Positions 1 to 5,866 of a stretch of DNA of 9,679 nt are shown here, one piece after another; the stretch's first letter is position 1, and the number at the start of each line of letters is the position of its first letter. The notes under the pieces are model-generated. The model had not been told where the DNA came from. It made no database searches and saw nothing but the letters and a program-made list of their open reading frames with translations. The stretch lies in NCBI GenBank assembly GCA_016795255.1, contig JAEUIB010000419.1, positions 1 through 9,679 of the forward strand, given 5' to 3'. The DNA comes from Planctomycetota bacterium. GTDB taxonomy: Bacteria; Planctomycetota; B15-G4; JADJEK01. The position numbers were made by a program, and so were the translations under genes.

Positions 1-624
1 GAATGCGGCGATGATCGCGCGACGCAACGAGTCGCTGGATTCGATGAACCGTTCGTCACCGAGGTGCGCTCCGCGCACCGACAGGACGCGCGCGAGGCGG
101 CGCCTGCCTTCGACGGCGACGATCGCCGCGCGGATCGCGTCGACCGCCGTGCGCGCCGCTTTGAGTGCGTCGTCGGCGACCGCGACTCCGCCGAACGCGT
201 CGTGGCGGTCGCGCCAGCGCTGCGCGTCGCGGACGCTCTGCGCGCTGTCGGCGAGCGCGCCGGTGAACGCCGACAACGCGCCGCCGGGCACGTACGCGCT
301 CAGCGATCGCGCGAGCTCCTCGCCGTGCCGGACGAACGTCTCGATCTCCGCGCCGTCCGCGCCGCCCAGGCACGGCTCGCCGTCGGGGTCGAGCAGCGAC
401 TCGAACCGCATGTGCATCGCCGTGCCGGCCATCAGCACCTCGCGCACGTCCTGCGAGATCGTGCGCGTCCGCGCGCCGACGTCCGCGTAGCGCGAGTTCG
501 ACCCGCGCAGCAGCGCGACGCAGACGATCGCGCTGACGACGACGCTCGCCAGCGCCAGCAGCGCGAGCACGCCCGCGCCGGCCACGATGCGACGGTCGTC
601 GTCGGATCGACGTGGTTCGCTCAT
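1..624 (-). CDS. Membrane-anchored putative sensor protein, N-terminal part (cut by window edge)
   Basis: I translated this frame by hand: 208 codons from the ATG at 624 run open to the left edge, so the C-terminus is missing. The visible part has a short charged N-terminus (residues 1-12, rich in Arg and Asp), one strong transmembrane helix at about residues 13-39, then roughly 170 mostly helical residues with a likely coiled coil near 149-185. No catalytic domain is visible. The ATG overlaps the stop of the upstream periplasmic binding protein gene as ATGA, so the two are probably translationally coupled. One helix near the N-terminus followed by a helical region fits a sensor histidine kinase, a GGDEF/EAL protein or a chemoreceptor, but nothing seen here chooses among them. 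A structural inner-membrane protein is also possible. The gene is well supported by the overlap and continuous coding; the function is inference. Confidence 0.7.
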   Translation of the reverse strand, partial: MSEPRRSDDDRRIVAGAGVLALLALASVVVSAIVCVALLRGSNSRYADVGARTRTISQDVREVLMAGTAMHMRFESLLDPDGEPCLGGADGAEIETFVRHGEELARSLSAYVPGGALSAFTGALADSAQSVRDAQRWRDRHDAFGGVAVADDALKAARTAVDAIRAAIVAVEGRRRLARVLSVRGAHLGDERFIESSDSLRRAIIAAF

Positions 625-1853
625 GGCGGCGACTCCGCGGCCTCGAGCACGTCGGCGAGCTCGGCCCAGTCCATCGCGACGAAGCGCTCGCCGTCGAAGC
701 GCGTCGGCCACACCTGGTCGCTGGCCTGATGGCGCGTCGGCGACAACTCGAGCGGAACGCCGGCGCCGACGTCGAACGTGCCGAGCCGCTCGAACGCGTC
801 GACCAGCGCCTCGCGGTCGATCGTCGGTCCCGCGTCGTGCAACGCGCGCAACAACGTCAGGCCGGCCGTGTAGCCCTCGAGCGCGACGAAGCTCGGCCGC
901 GCGGCCGGGTCGACGCGCGCCAGATCGGCGCGGAAGTCGCGGACGAGCGGCAGATCGAGTTGGCTCGGATCCGGCACGACCTGCGTGACGACCACCCCGC
1001 GCTCGGCGGGATCGAGGCGTTCGGACAGCGCATCGGCGCCGGTGAACGACACGCACAGGAAGGCGGCGTTCAGTTGCGCGTCGCGCGCCAGTTGGATGAA
1101 GCGCGCCGTCGGCGCATACGTGCCGACGACGATGATCGCGCGCGGCGGCCGCTCGAACAGCAGCAGGTCCGCGAGCGCGGCCTCGACGTCGACGGTGTTG
1201 CGGTCGTAGCGGCCGTGCGCGACGACCGCGTCCTCCGGCAGGCCGCGCCGACGCAGCGCCTTCATCGTCGCCGCGTGACTCGAGTCGCCGTAGCCGTCGC
1301 GTTGGGTCAGCAGCGCGATCGACTCCGGTCCGACCCCGGCGCGGTCGATCAGCGCGTCGACCATCGCCGCGATCTCCTGCGCGTAGCTCGCGCGGAAGTT
1401 CACGACGTAGCGCTGCGGCGGGTCGCGGCGGACGACGCCCGCGCCGGTGAACGGCGCGAACAGCAGCGTGCGCTCGGCGACGGCGATCGGCACGGCGGCG
1501 ATCGCCGTCGGCGTCCCGACGTTGCCGACGACGGCGAGGACGTCGTGCTGCTCGAGCAGCGTTCGCATGTTCGGCGCGGTTCGCACCGGTTCGTAGCCGT
1601 CGTCCAGAGCGATCAGCTCGAGCGGACGGCCGCCGATGCCGCCGAGCGCGTTCTGGCGCGCGAACGCGGCGTTGATGCCCGTGACCATGTCGGTACCGAG
1701 CGCTGCGGACGGGCCGGACAACACCGTCGAGGTGCCGAACCGCAACGGTTCGACGCCGACGCCGAGGGACTCGACGCTGCCTCCGCCCGCACGGACGAGG
1801 CCGGCGATCGCCAGCGACGCCACGCACGCCATCGTCGAGCCGATCCGTCGCAT
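621..1853 (-). CDS. Periplasmic substrate-binding protein, LivJ/Peripla_BP_6 type
   Basis: The 410-residue protein matches the type I periplasmic binding fold used by branched-chain amino acid and amide ABC importers. An N-terminal signal (MRRIGSTMACVASL onward) should be cut after VRA at residue 22; no lipobox Cys is in place, so it is probably soluble in the periplasm. Family landmarks are the SGPSAALG segment at 46-53, LGGIGGRPLEL at 70-80, DDGYEP at 84-89 and GNVGTPTA at 110-117, where ligand-contacting Ser/Thr residues normally lie. The start is supported by GAGGTG eight bases upstream of the ATG. Length is normal for the family. No permease or ATPase gene is next to it in this window; instead its stop overlaps the start of a membrane protein (ATGA), which hints at ligand sensing rather than uptake. 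The ligand cannot be told from the sequence. The family call is firm; the signalling role is inference. Confidence 0.88.
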   Translation of the reverse strand: MRRIGSTMACVASLAIAGLVRAGGGSVESLGVGVEPLRFGTSTVLSGPSAALGTDMVTGINAAFARQNALGGIGGRPLELIALDDGYEPVRTAPNMRTLLEQHDVLAVVGNVGTPTAIAAVPIAVAERTLLFAPFTGAGVVRRDPPQRYVVNFRASYAQEIAAMVDALIDRAGVGPESIALLTQRDGYGDSSHAATMKALRRRGLPEDAVVAHGRYDRNTVDVEAALADLLLFERPPRAIIVVGTYAPTARFIQLARDAQLNAAFLCVSFTGADALSERLDPAERGVVVTQVVPDPSQLDLPLVRDFRADLARVDPAARPSFVALEGYTAGLTLLRALHDAGPTIDREALVDAFERLGTFDVGAGVPLELSPTRHQASDQVWPTRFDGERFVAMDWAELADVLEAAESPP

Positions 1854-1971
1854 CCCCTTGCCACCTCAGGCCGACCGCGCGCTCGTCGCGAGCACCGCGC
1901 CATTCGCCCGGATCCGATTTCGGAGGTGCGGGACGCGACGCTTGACCTCGAGCTGCGCACGATTCCCCGTT

Positions 1972-1987
1972 CGAGGGGGCCCCCTCG
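1972..1987. repeat. 16-bp perfect palindrome CGAGGGGGCCCCCTCG
   Basis: Eight bases are followed directly by their reverse complement, with no spacer. It lies about 120 bp upstream of the binding-protein gene and downstream of the hairpin terminator of the preceding gene. It could be an operator for the binding-protein/sensor unit or a second folded element after the terminator. The palindrome is seen directly; its function is not known. Confidence 0.6.
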
Positions 1988-2002
1988 GGCGGCGTCTCGC
2001 CG

Positions 2003-2045
2003 ACGAAACGAAGCGGGCCGCGCCCCCGAAGGAGCGCGGCCCGCT
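2003..2045 (-). terminator. Probable intrinsic terminator of the DUF2911-like gene
   Basis: The arms AGCGGGCCGCGC (2012-2023) and GCGCGGCCCGCT (2034-2045) are perfect reverse complements, giving a 12-bp GC stem with a 10-base loop. It begins about 35 bases after the stop of the minus-strand gene ending at 2080. On the minus strand the stem is followed by TCGTTTCGTC, a weak T-rich stretch. The position and stem strength fit an intrinsic terminator; the short T run lowers certainty, as is common in GC-rich genomes. Confidence 0.75.
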
Positions 2046-2070
2046 GGATCGGATCGGATCGGTTCGGATC
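2046..2070. repeat. Pentamer tandem repeat (GGATC) x5
   Basis: Five head-to-tail copies of GGATC occur, the fourth changed to GGTTC. They sit between the stop codon of the DUF2911-like gene and its terminator hairpin, so they lie in the 3' untranslated part of that transcript. A five-base, five-unit tract is short but could vary in copy number by slippage. No role is evident. Confidence 0.7.
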
Positions 2071-2079
2071 TGAGTCGGC

Positions 2080-2622
2080 TCAGCCGCCGGTCTTCGGCGC
2101 GACCTTGCCGTCGACGACGAGCTGCTCCGAGCCGTAGCCGATCGCGAGCGAGAACTCGCCGCCGCCGGTCGACATCAGGTTCAGGTTCAGGAACTTCGTC
2201 GCCGGCGCGCCGGTGTTCGGGCGCAGCGCGATGACGTGCGCTTCGCCTTCCTTCGGCAACAGCTTCAGCTGGACGCCGGCCTCGCCGGTCAGCGTGAACG
2301 ACACGTCGTAGTCGCCAGCGGCGATGTCCTTGTCACCGATCTTCAGCGCGGCGTCGGTGTGGAACTTGGCGCCGAGCATGCGCGGCAGCATCTGCTCCCA
2401 GCGCGCGGCCATGTCCGGGTTCGCCTTGACGTTCTCGTACGTCTTCGGGCCGAACGGCATGGTCTTGTACGTGATCTCGACCTTGCCGCCGGTCTCGGCG
2501 TCGACCGCGAGCGACGTCGTCGCGCCGACGACGCCCGGGCGGGAGGGCTGCTGCAGCGCGAACACGACGGACGAGGACGCGATCAGCGCGGCGGCCGCGA
2601 GGAACCAACGATTGGACGACAT
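2080..2622 (-). CDS. Exported DUF2911-like protein of unknown function
   Basis: The protein has 180 residues with a clear Sec signal peptide: a short basic start (SSNR), a hydrophobic stretch at about 7-21 and a likely cut after VFA at residue 22. The mature part starts with a Gln/Pro-rich linker. It then has a strand-rich segment (KVEITYKTMPFGPKTYEN), followed by a region reading IGDKDIAAGDYDVSFTLTG. This layout, with a VTITY-type strand, then an IGGK-x-AGTY-type turn, then alternating strands, resembles DUF2911, a small exported beta-rich family of unknown role often found in Bacteroidota and Planctomycetota. I matched this from memory and call it tentative. The start is well fixed by AAGGAG six bases upstream. 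It is transcribed alone, with a hairpin terminator after the stop. A general exported beta-sandwich protein is the alternative. Confidence 0.8.
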   Translation of the reverse strand: MSSNRWFLAAAALIASSSVVFALQQPSRPGVVGATTSLAVDAETGGKVEITYKTMPFGPKTYENVKANPDMAARWEQMLPRMLGAKFHTDAALKIGDKDIAAGDYDVSFTLTGEAGVQLKLLPKEGEAHVIALRPNTGAPATKFLNLNLMSTGGGEFSLAIGYGSEQLVVDGKVAPKTGG

Positions 2623-2628
2623 GAGGGA

Positions 2629-2634
2629 CTCCTT
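2629..2634 (-). promoter_or_regulatory. Ribosome binding site AAGGAG for the DUF2911-like gene
   Basis: On the minus strand AAGGAG lies six bases before the ATG at 2622. It is among the strongest Shine-Dalgarno matches in the window and fixes that start. Confidence 0.85.
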
Positions 2635-2638
2635 CGTT

Positions 2639-2658
2639 TGCTTGGTGGTGCTTGGTTG
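2639..2658. repeat. Direct repeat of a 10-bp unit in the leader of the DUF2911-like gene
   Basis: TGCTTGGTGG is followed by TGCTTGGTTG (9 of 10 identical). On the minus strand this gives two A/C-rich decamers a few bases upstream of the AAGGAG ribosome site. The leader would be unstructured compared with the GC-rich surroundings, which could help ribosome loading. The repeat is seen; the role is inferred. Confidence 0.55.
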
Positions 2659-2678
2659 CGTAGGCCGAATACGAGTTG

Positions 2679-2703
2679 GAAGCCGGAATCGAAGCCGGGA
2701 TTC
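2679..2703. repeat. Imperfect 12-bp direct repeat with an internal dyad
   Basis: GAAGCCGGAATC at 2679-2690 is followed directly by GAAGCCGGGATT at 2691-2702. The same stretch contains an inverted pair, GAATC (2686-2690) and GATTC (2699-2703). It lies about 60-80 bp upstream of the DUF2911-like start, where a promoter or operator would be expected. I see no convincing -35/-10 pair there. Confidence 0.5.
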
Positions 2704-2817
2704 AAGCAGACTTCGACGCGGAATGCGCGCGGGGGACCGGCGGGACGCGGGTCGGCGCCGGGGAGCTCACGGCGCGGGACGGCAGGTGTCGGTCGAGCGC
2801 GGAGCGACGCGGACGGT

Positions 2818-3234
2818 TCAGCTCGGCTCTTCGTCGTCGGGCAGGAACCAACGATCGAGGTCGAGCCCGAGGTTGGCGGCCGCGATGTCCGAGCGGTCGA
2901 CGATCGTCGCCGCAGCGACGCCGAGCGTCACCGCGAGCGTCTCCGAGATCTCGGCCTTCGTCGCGCCGCCCTTGATCGCCTTCTTCAGATGCCCCTCGAG
3001 GCAGTTCTTGCAGCCGGTCGCCAGCGCGACGGCGATCGCGATCAATTCCTTCGTCTTGCGATCGAGGACGCTCTTGCCGTACGTGTGCTTGTAGAAGCTC
3101 ATGTACAGCGCCATGGTGTCCTTCTCGAGCAACGCGTACGAGCGCAGCTTCGGATCGGGACGACGACCATCCGCACCGGGTTTTCCCGCCGGTGCTTCGT
3201 CGGTCGCAGGCTTGGAGCGCTTCTCGTCGGCCAT
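2818..3234 (-). CDS. AhpD-like / carboxymuconolactone decarboxylase family protein
   Basis: From the ATG at 3234 the protein has 138 residues. After a polar, Pro/Ala/Lys-rich head (1-30) it carries a single CMD domain with the AhpD-type redox motif CKNCLEGH, in which C75, C78 and H82 fit the CxxCxxxH pattern. Next come KKAIKGGATKAEISE and the AVTLGVAAAT helix typical of the fold. Family members with this motif act as thiol peroxidases or disulfide reductases; muconolactone decarboxylases lack the cysteine pair, so a cytoplasmic redox role is the better reading. The start is uncertain. A second in-frame ATG lies at 3246, and the open frame continues upstream to about 3504 without family-like sequence. 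AGGA sits 11 bases before the ATG at 3234, while the one at 3246 has almost no ribosome site. The gene stands alone between two spacers, and no peroxiredoxin (AhpC) partner is visible. Confidence 0.87.
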   Translation of the reverse strand: MADEKRSKPATDEAPAGKPGADGRRPDPKLRSYALLEKDTMALYMSFYKHTYGKSVLDRKTKELIAIAVALATGCKNCLEGHLKKAIKGGATKAEISETLAVTLGVAAATIVDRSDIAAANLGLDLDRWFLPDDEEPS

Positions 3235-3376
3235 GGGCACGGACATCCTGTGGACGGAGGGAGAATCGACGGTTCTACGGGGCGGACTGTACGCCAGGCA
3301 GCCGAAAACCGATCTTTCGTGGCCGTCCGCCGGGCGACGGCGATGCGGCGGGGCCCGCCCGCGCACATCCGTGAGA

Positions 3377-3391
3377 CGGGGTCTGTCCCCG
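3377..3391. repeat. Small hairpin CGGGGTCTGTCCCCG, REP-like or terminator-like
   Basis: A 5-bp GC stem (CGGGG/CCCCG) encloses the five-base loop TCTGT. It lies 22 bases after the stop of the minus-strand anchored binding-protein gene, where a terminator would sit, but no T tract follows on that strand. Short palindromes of this GGGGACAGACCCC kind recur in many bacterial genomes as dispersed extragenic repeats; this is from memory and unchecked. Either reading is possible. Confidence 0.45.
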
Positions 3392-3413
3392 ATCGGCCCG
3401 GCGGTTCGTGCGG

Positions 3414-4460
3414 TCAGCCGGCCGCGGCGTCCGCCTTGCGCCGCCGCCACAGGTACGCCGTGACGGCGCCGACCAGCACCACCATCGCGGCGACGTCGAA
3501 CCACTCGGACACCTGTTCCGCGCCGTCGTCCCGCCGCACGTGCCGCTGGACGGCGAGCGCGGTCAGCACGTCGGCCTCGCCGTCGACCGTTCTCGCGAGC
3601 AGCCGCCTCGTCGCGACGAGTTCGGGCGCGGTCGCATCGACGGGCAACGCCAGCGACCAGCCTTCGGCATCGGCGATCCGCCGCGCGAGGTCGCGGCCGA
3701 GCAGCGTCTTCACGCGCTCCGGGTCGACGCCCGACGCGCCGAATCCGAGCGAACAGCCGAGCAGCACCGCCGGTGACTCGACCGCCGCTTGAGCGAGATC
3801 GTCGAACACGAGGCTCGGGGCCCGGCGCGCATCGCTGCGCCGGACGATCGCGAACGCGCGCGGTCCGAGCGCCTGCACGCGCGCGACCGCGGCCGTGGCG
3901 TCGTCGACGAGGTTCGGCCCCGCGGCCTGCGTCAGCCGCGCGATGCGCTCGAGCGCCGACTCCGCGTCACGCGCCGACAGCGCGGCGAACCACGCCGCCG
4001 TCGCGGTGCCGGGGCGCGGCGATTCGAACACCAGCGCCTCCGCGCTGCCGCCGAGGTCGACCGCGTCCCACGTCGGTTGCCACGCCGCATCGCCGGCCGC
4101 GCCGCGGGCGACGACGACCGGATCGATGAACAACGGCACGGCCGAGCGCTGCGCGTCCAGCAGATCCCGGGCTTCGACCTCGACCGACTCCGCGAGCGGC
4201 GCGAGCAGTTGCGCGCGGACCGCCGCGCGCAGCGTCGGCACCGGGAAGCCGTATGCCGCGACGACCGCGGCTTGATCGGCCGCGATCACGTCCTGCAGCG
4301 CGTTCGCCGGCACGGCGCGCACGACGATCCCCGAGTCCTTGCCGCAGGCGGCTTCGAGCTCGGCGACGCCTGCCGCCGACAGGCCGCACAGCACGAGGGG
4401 CTCGCGCGGCGGCGGATCGGACACGGCGAGGACGAGGGCGAGCGACGCGCACGCGAGCAC
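3414..4460 (-). CDS. Membrane-anchored extracellular solute-binding-like protein (type II PBP, Fbp-like)
   Basis: The 348-residue protein resembles iron(III)/Fbp-type solute-binding proteins. Its first strand is LVLCGLSAAGVAEL, and a later segment, FESPRPGTATAAWFAAL, matches the usual DPRxGTG-x-F region of that family. A helix then includes GPNLVDDATAAVARVQALG, like the LxxNxxxVxDS part of Fbp proteins. It starts with a short hydrophobic stretch (residues 1-13) that lacks the usual basic residues, so the signal peptide is weak. It ends with a transmembrane helix at about 323-338 followed by RRRK, so the domain should be periplasmic and anchored at its C-terminus. That is not normal for a free-moving transport binding protein. 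The GTG start is fixed by an in-frame TGA two codons upstream and by GGAGG seven bases before it. It directly follows the MFS gene, so the two are co-transcribed. Ligand and role are unknown; sequence similarity is moderate. Confidence 0.72.
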   Translation of the reverse strand: MLACASLALVLAVSDPPPREPLVLCGLSAAGVAELEAACGKDSGIVVRAVPANALQDVIAADQAAVVAAYGFPVPTLRAAVRAQLLAPLAESVEVEARDLLDAQRSAVPLFIDPVVVARGAAGDAAWQPTWDAVDLGGSAEALVFESPRPGTATAAWFAALSARDAESALERIARLTQAAGPNLVDDATAAVARVQALGPRAFAIVRRSDARRAPSLVFDDLAQAAVESPAVLLGCSLGFGASGVDPERVKTLLGRDLARRIADAEGWSLALPVDATAPELVATRRLLARTVDGEADVLTALAVQRHVRRDDGAEQVSEWFDVAAMVVLVGAVTAYLWRRRKADAAAG

Positions 4461-4463
4461 GGT

Positions 4464-5648
4464 TCAGCCTCCAGCGGCGGACACCCTCTTCGGCGATTCG
4501 TCGACGCGGACCTGAACCAGCAACGCCAGCGAGCCGATCAGCGCGAACGCCGACACGATCACGGCCGCGCGGAAACCACCGTGCTGATGCGCGAGCCCGC
4601 CGAGCAATTGGCCGAACGCGATGCCGATGCCGGACGCGAAACCGTTCCAGCCGAGCAGCCGCGGGCGCTGGCGCGATTCGACGAGCTGCGTCAGCAACGC
4701 CGCGAACGGGCCCTGCCGCAGCGCCGAGCACGCGGCGAGCAGTCCGCCGCAGACGACGAACGTCGCGTACGAATCGGTGAAGATCAGCGCCGGCGACAGC
4801 ACGAGCGACGCCGACAGCGCGAGCGCGACGCTCCGGCGCTTGCCGAACCGATCGGACGTCACCGCGGCGAGCCCGACTCCGGGCAGGCTCGACAAGCCGA
4901 GGACCAGGAAGAACAGCTCCTTCTGCGACGACGTGACCGCGAAGTGCTGCTCGAGGTGGCCGGCGAACGAACCGATGACCGCGAACGCCGCCAGCGTGTT
5001 CAGCGCCGTCACGCACAGCGCGGCGATGACGCGCCGGTCCTTCGTCAGTGCCGCCGCACCGGAGCGCGCGGGCGCGTCGCCGCCGATCGAATGCCGGGGA
5101 GCGAGCGCGAACGCGGCGGCCGCGCAAACGGCGATCAACGCGAACACCGAGAACACGCCGAACCGCGACAAGCGCGTCGCCGCCCACAACACGAGGATCG
5201 CCGCGACGAACGAGCCGGCCATGACGATGGCCAGTGCGCGGCCGCGTCGTTCGAACGGCACGGCGTCGGCGATCACGACTTGCAGCGACGCGAACAACAC
5301 GCCCGCCGCCGCGCCCGAGAACAGCCGGAGCCCGTAGAACGCCGGCAGCGGCGGGCCGAGGAACAGCGCCGCGTTCGCGACGGCGAACACGAGCAACATC
5401 CGGCGCAGCAAGCGCGCCTTGCCGAACCGCGCGGCGAGCGGCCCGAGCGCCAGACCCGCGACGCCGTAGCCGATCGTGTAGACGGCGGTCAGCGCGCGGG
5501 CCGACACCGCGTCGATGCCGAACTCGGCCTCCAATTGGGGATGGAGCGCCACCAACGCCTGCGTGCCGGCTGCCGCCGCGAACACCGCGAGGAACAGGCC
5601 GAAAGAGTGCGTGCGGGTCAGAGCGGACGTCGTGGGCGGCGCATTCAC
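4464..5648 (-). CDS. Major facilitator superfamily transporter
   Basis: The 394-residue protein is rich in hydrophobic helices across its length, consistent with 12 transmembrane segments and the usual MFS size. The loop GPLAARFGKARLLRR at 69-83 is the MFS motif A between helices 2 and 3. A related loop, SDRFGKRRSV, occurs between helices 8 and 9, as expected from the two-fold repeat. The segment FERRGRALAIVMAG is the usual helix 4-5 region. Overall it resembles the proton-coupled efflux members (AraJ/Bcr-like), but the substrate cannot be read from the sequence. The start is a GTG at 5648; an ATG four bases later is out of frame. There is only a poor ribosome site, so the first residues are less certain, although helix 1 begins at about residue 15 and this start fits. 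The next gene begins three bases after its stop in the same frame, so they form an operon. Confidence 0.9.
   Translation of the reverse strand: MNAPPTTSALTRTHSFGLFLAVFAAAAGTQALVALHPQLEAEFGIDAVSARALTAVYTIGYGVAGLALGPLAARFGKARLLRRMLLVFAVANAALFLGPPLPAFYGLRLFSGAAAGVLFASLQVVIADAVPFERRGRALAIVMAGSFVAAILVLWAATRLSRFGVFSVFALIAVCAAAAFALAPRHSIGGDAPARSGAAALTKDRRVIAALCVTALNTLAAFAVIGSFAGHLEQHFAVTSSQKELFFLVLGLSSLPGVGLAAVTSDRFGKRRSVALALSASLVLSPALIFTDSYATFVVCGGLLAACSALRQGPFAALLTQLVESRQRPRLLGWNGFASGIGIAFGQLLGGLAHQHGGFRAAVIVSAFALIGSLALLVQVRVDESPKRVSAAGG
4468..4472 (-). promoter_or_regulatory. Ribosome binding site GGAGG inside the end of the MFS gene
   Basis: On the minus strand GGAGG lies seven bases before the GTG at 4460 and within the last codons of the MFS gene. 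It supports the GTG start of the anchored binding-protein gene as a separate translation start instead of readthrough of the MFS stop. Confidence 0.8.
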
Positions 5649-5686
5649 GGGGCCCGACTCTACGCAGCCGTCCGCTCGGCCAGCGC

Positions 5687-5697
5687 TCGAACTTCGA
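5687..5697. repeat. 11-bp palindrome TCGAACTTCGA upstream of the MFS gene
   Basis: TCGAA and TTCGA flank a single C. The site is about 40-50 bp upstream of the MFS start inside the divergent spacer 5649-5866, a plausible place for a repressor operator. A second dyad, CGGTCG and CGACCG with a five-base spacer, lies at 5716-5732. Both are short and may be chance in GC-rich DNA. Confidence 0.4.
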
Positions 5698-5792
5698 CGC
5701 GTTCAGCGGGCGGAGCGGTCGGATCGCGACCGGCCGGACCGTCGGCGACCGAGCGATCGTTCGAGCGCGACGACGGGCCTCGACGACGGACT

Positions 5793-5800
5793 GATATGCT
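5793..5800 (+). promoter_or_regulatory. Candidate extended -10 element for the flavoprotein/GT2 unit
   Basis: TGATATGC followed by T gives TG-A-TATGCT, an extended -10-like element that stands out in this GC-rich spacer. It lies about 67 bases before the flavoprotein ATG. No good -35 hexamer is found at the right distance, so this is a weak prediction based on composition and position. Confidence 0.3.
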
Positions 5801-5819
5801 CCGCCCCCCTTTCGTTCTC

Positions 5820-5840
5820 GTCGAGCCGATCAAGCTCGAC
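5820..5840 (+). other. Hairpin in the 5' leader of the flavoprotein gene
   Basis: GTCGAGC (5820-5826) and GCTCGAC (5834-5840) form a perfect 7-bp stem with the seven-base loop CGATCAA. It ends 26 bases before the ATG. If the candidate promoter is real, it would be in the mRNA leader and could affect translation; it could also be an operator. No known riboswitch pattern is recognised. Confidence 0.5.
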
Positions 5841-5866
5841 CCAACCCCGATCCGAACCTCTCCCGC

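Noticed and set aside
56..373. A chemoreceptor zinc-binding (CZB) domain in the partial membrane protein
   Set aside because: The segment has a His and a Cys in roughly suitable order (AMHMRFE, then CLGG), but the Trp and the later His pair of that domain are not in place.
612..2234. Long plus-strand open frame (540 codons) opposite the binding-protein gene
   Set aside because: Its product is Arg/Ala/Asp-rich low-complexity sequence with no family features, and it lies opposite genes with clear domains, signal peptides and ribosome sites. Such antisense frames are expected in high-GC DNA.
2755..2775. GCGCCG/CGGCGC hairpin after the AhpD-like gene as a terminator
   Set aside because: Only a 6-bp stem with a 9-base loop, about 40 bases past the stop and with no T tract. 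Such stems are frequent by chance at this GC content.
3286..3291. TACAGT on the minus strand as a -10 box for the AhpD-like gene
   Set aside because: It matches four of six consensus bases but has no acceptable -35 element at the right spacing.
3247..3504. N-terminal extension of the AhpD-like protein back to 3504
   Set aside because: The added 86 or so residues are Arg/Gly/Pro-rich with no family match, cross a spacer with hairpins, and overlap the end of the next gene at 3414. The start near 3234 is more natural.
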